From an uncultured Bacillota bacterium (GTDB lineage Bacteria; Bacillota; Clostridia; Christensenellales; Borkfalkiaceae), in NCBI GenBank assembly GCA_949297575.1, contig CASFTB010000014.1, forward strand, positions 1 through 35,245: a stretch of DNA of 35,245 nt, given 5' to 3'. A model generated the notes under the pieces. The model did not search any database. It saw only the letters and a list, made by a program, of their open reading frames with translations, and was not told where the DNA came from. The position numbers and the translations under genes are program-made. Numbering within the stretch: the first letter of the stretch is position 1; each line of letters begins with the position of its first letter. Shown in pieces: positions 34,971-35,245 of the stretch.

Positions 34971-35245
34971 ATGAAAGTTTTAAGAAAGTGGACTTTTGTC
35001 CTCATGGCGCTTCTTCTCGTCTTTTCGCTCGCGGTGTTTGCTGCCTGCGGCGGAGACGGCGGAGACAACGGCGGCAACGGCGGAGATGGCGGCAACAACG
35101 GAGATGGCGGCGACGTGGTCGTCGGCGACGACGAAACGCAGTACACCTTCGAGGCGGAATACACGTATATCCCCGAAGACATGGAAGGCCTCGGGCCCTC
35201 GGGCTCGCCGCACGGGCTCGACCTGATCGGCGAGAGCACGAGCGC
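34971..35245 (+). CDS. Lipoprotein, 5' end only (runs off the window)
   Basis: ATG 34971 has AAGGAG at 34957-34962. The visible 91 residues hold a lipoprotein signal peptide (MKVLRKWTFVLMALLLVF...) with lipobox FAAC, and then a Gly/Asn/Asp-rich linker of about 25 residues. A domain then begins QYTFEAEYTYIPEDMEG. The FEAE start is typical of CBM6/CBM35-like carbohydrate-binding modules, which would fit the GH3 neighbour; this is inference from a few residues. The frame is open to the window end. Confidence 0.8.
   Translation, partial: MKVLRKWTFVLMALLLVFSLAVFAACGGDGGDNGGNGGDGGNNGDGGDVVVGDDETQYTFEAEYTYIPEDMEGLGPSGSPHGLDLIGESTS

Noticed and set aside
31480..34971. 1163-codon open frame on the minus strand opposite the GH3 gene
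   Set aside because: High-GC shadow frame; the plus strand has clear GH3 motifs, a promoter and a ribosome-binding site, and the antisense product resembles nothing.

Overview
The window is a GC-rich (visibly above 60 percent) chromosomal stretch from a monoderm, endospore-lineage Clostridia-type bacterium. The reasons are a SpoIIE phosphatase gene, a Firmicutes-style housekeeping order (plsX-rnc-smc, ftsY-ylxM-ffh, rpsP-khpA-rimM-trmD, rbgA-rnhB-yraN), several lipobox lipoproteins with no outer-membrane genes, and carbohydrate-active surface proteins of gut-anaerobe style. A Christensenellales or Oscillospirales relative is plausible, but the sequence alone does not settle this. I found no tRNA, rRNA, CRISPR array, transposase or phage gene.

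Layout. Positions 1-3534 carry two minus-strand genes, a multi-pass membrane protein (YwaF/TMEM164-like) and spoIIE. They are divergent from a plus-strand VanW-domain exported protein (3535 onward), whose 3' end looks frameshifted at a G8 run. Positions 5027-11773 hold asnS and then the tightly coupled plsX-rnc-smc set; acpP, often found between plsX and rnc, is absent. A 639-bp non-coding, hairpin-rich gap follows. Positions 12413-16925 hold ftsY-ylxM-ffh (signal recognition particle and its receptor) and then rpsP-khpA-rimM-trmD (ribosomal protein, KH RNA chaperone, 16S maturation, tRNA m1G37). A textbook TTGACA-N17-TATAAT promoter overlaps a perfect hairpin before rpsP, and an intrinsic terminator splits khpA from rimM.

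The usual trmD-rplS-rbgA-rnhB continuity is broken by about 10 kb of envelope genes. These are a 1767-residue lipoprotein built of Cys-pair repeats (17364-22667), then a translationally coupled lipoprotein / ABC ATPase / FtsX-like permease cassette (22789-26836). The housekeeping block resumes with rbgA-rnhB-yraN, and rplS lies last with its own promoter and leader.

Positions 29354-35245 hold a calcineurin-like phosphoesterase, a secreted membrane-anchored alpha/beta hydrolase, a secreted GH3 glycosidase with permuted domain order under a promoter preceded by 20-bp-spaced direct repeats, and the start of another lipoprotein running off the window. The last three are probably a surface glycan-processing neighbourhood.

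Most genes have good Shine-Dalgarno sites. Eight promoters match sigma-A hexamers with exactly 17-bp spacers (a ninth, ftsY, has 16), and they stand out as AT islands in the GC-rich background.
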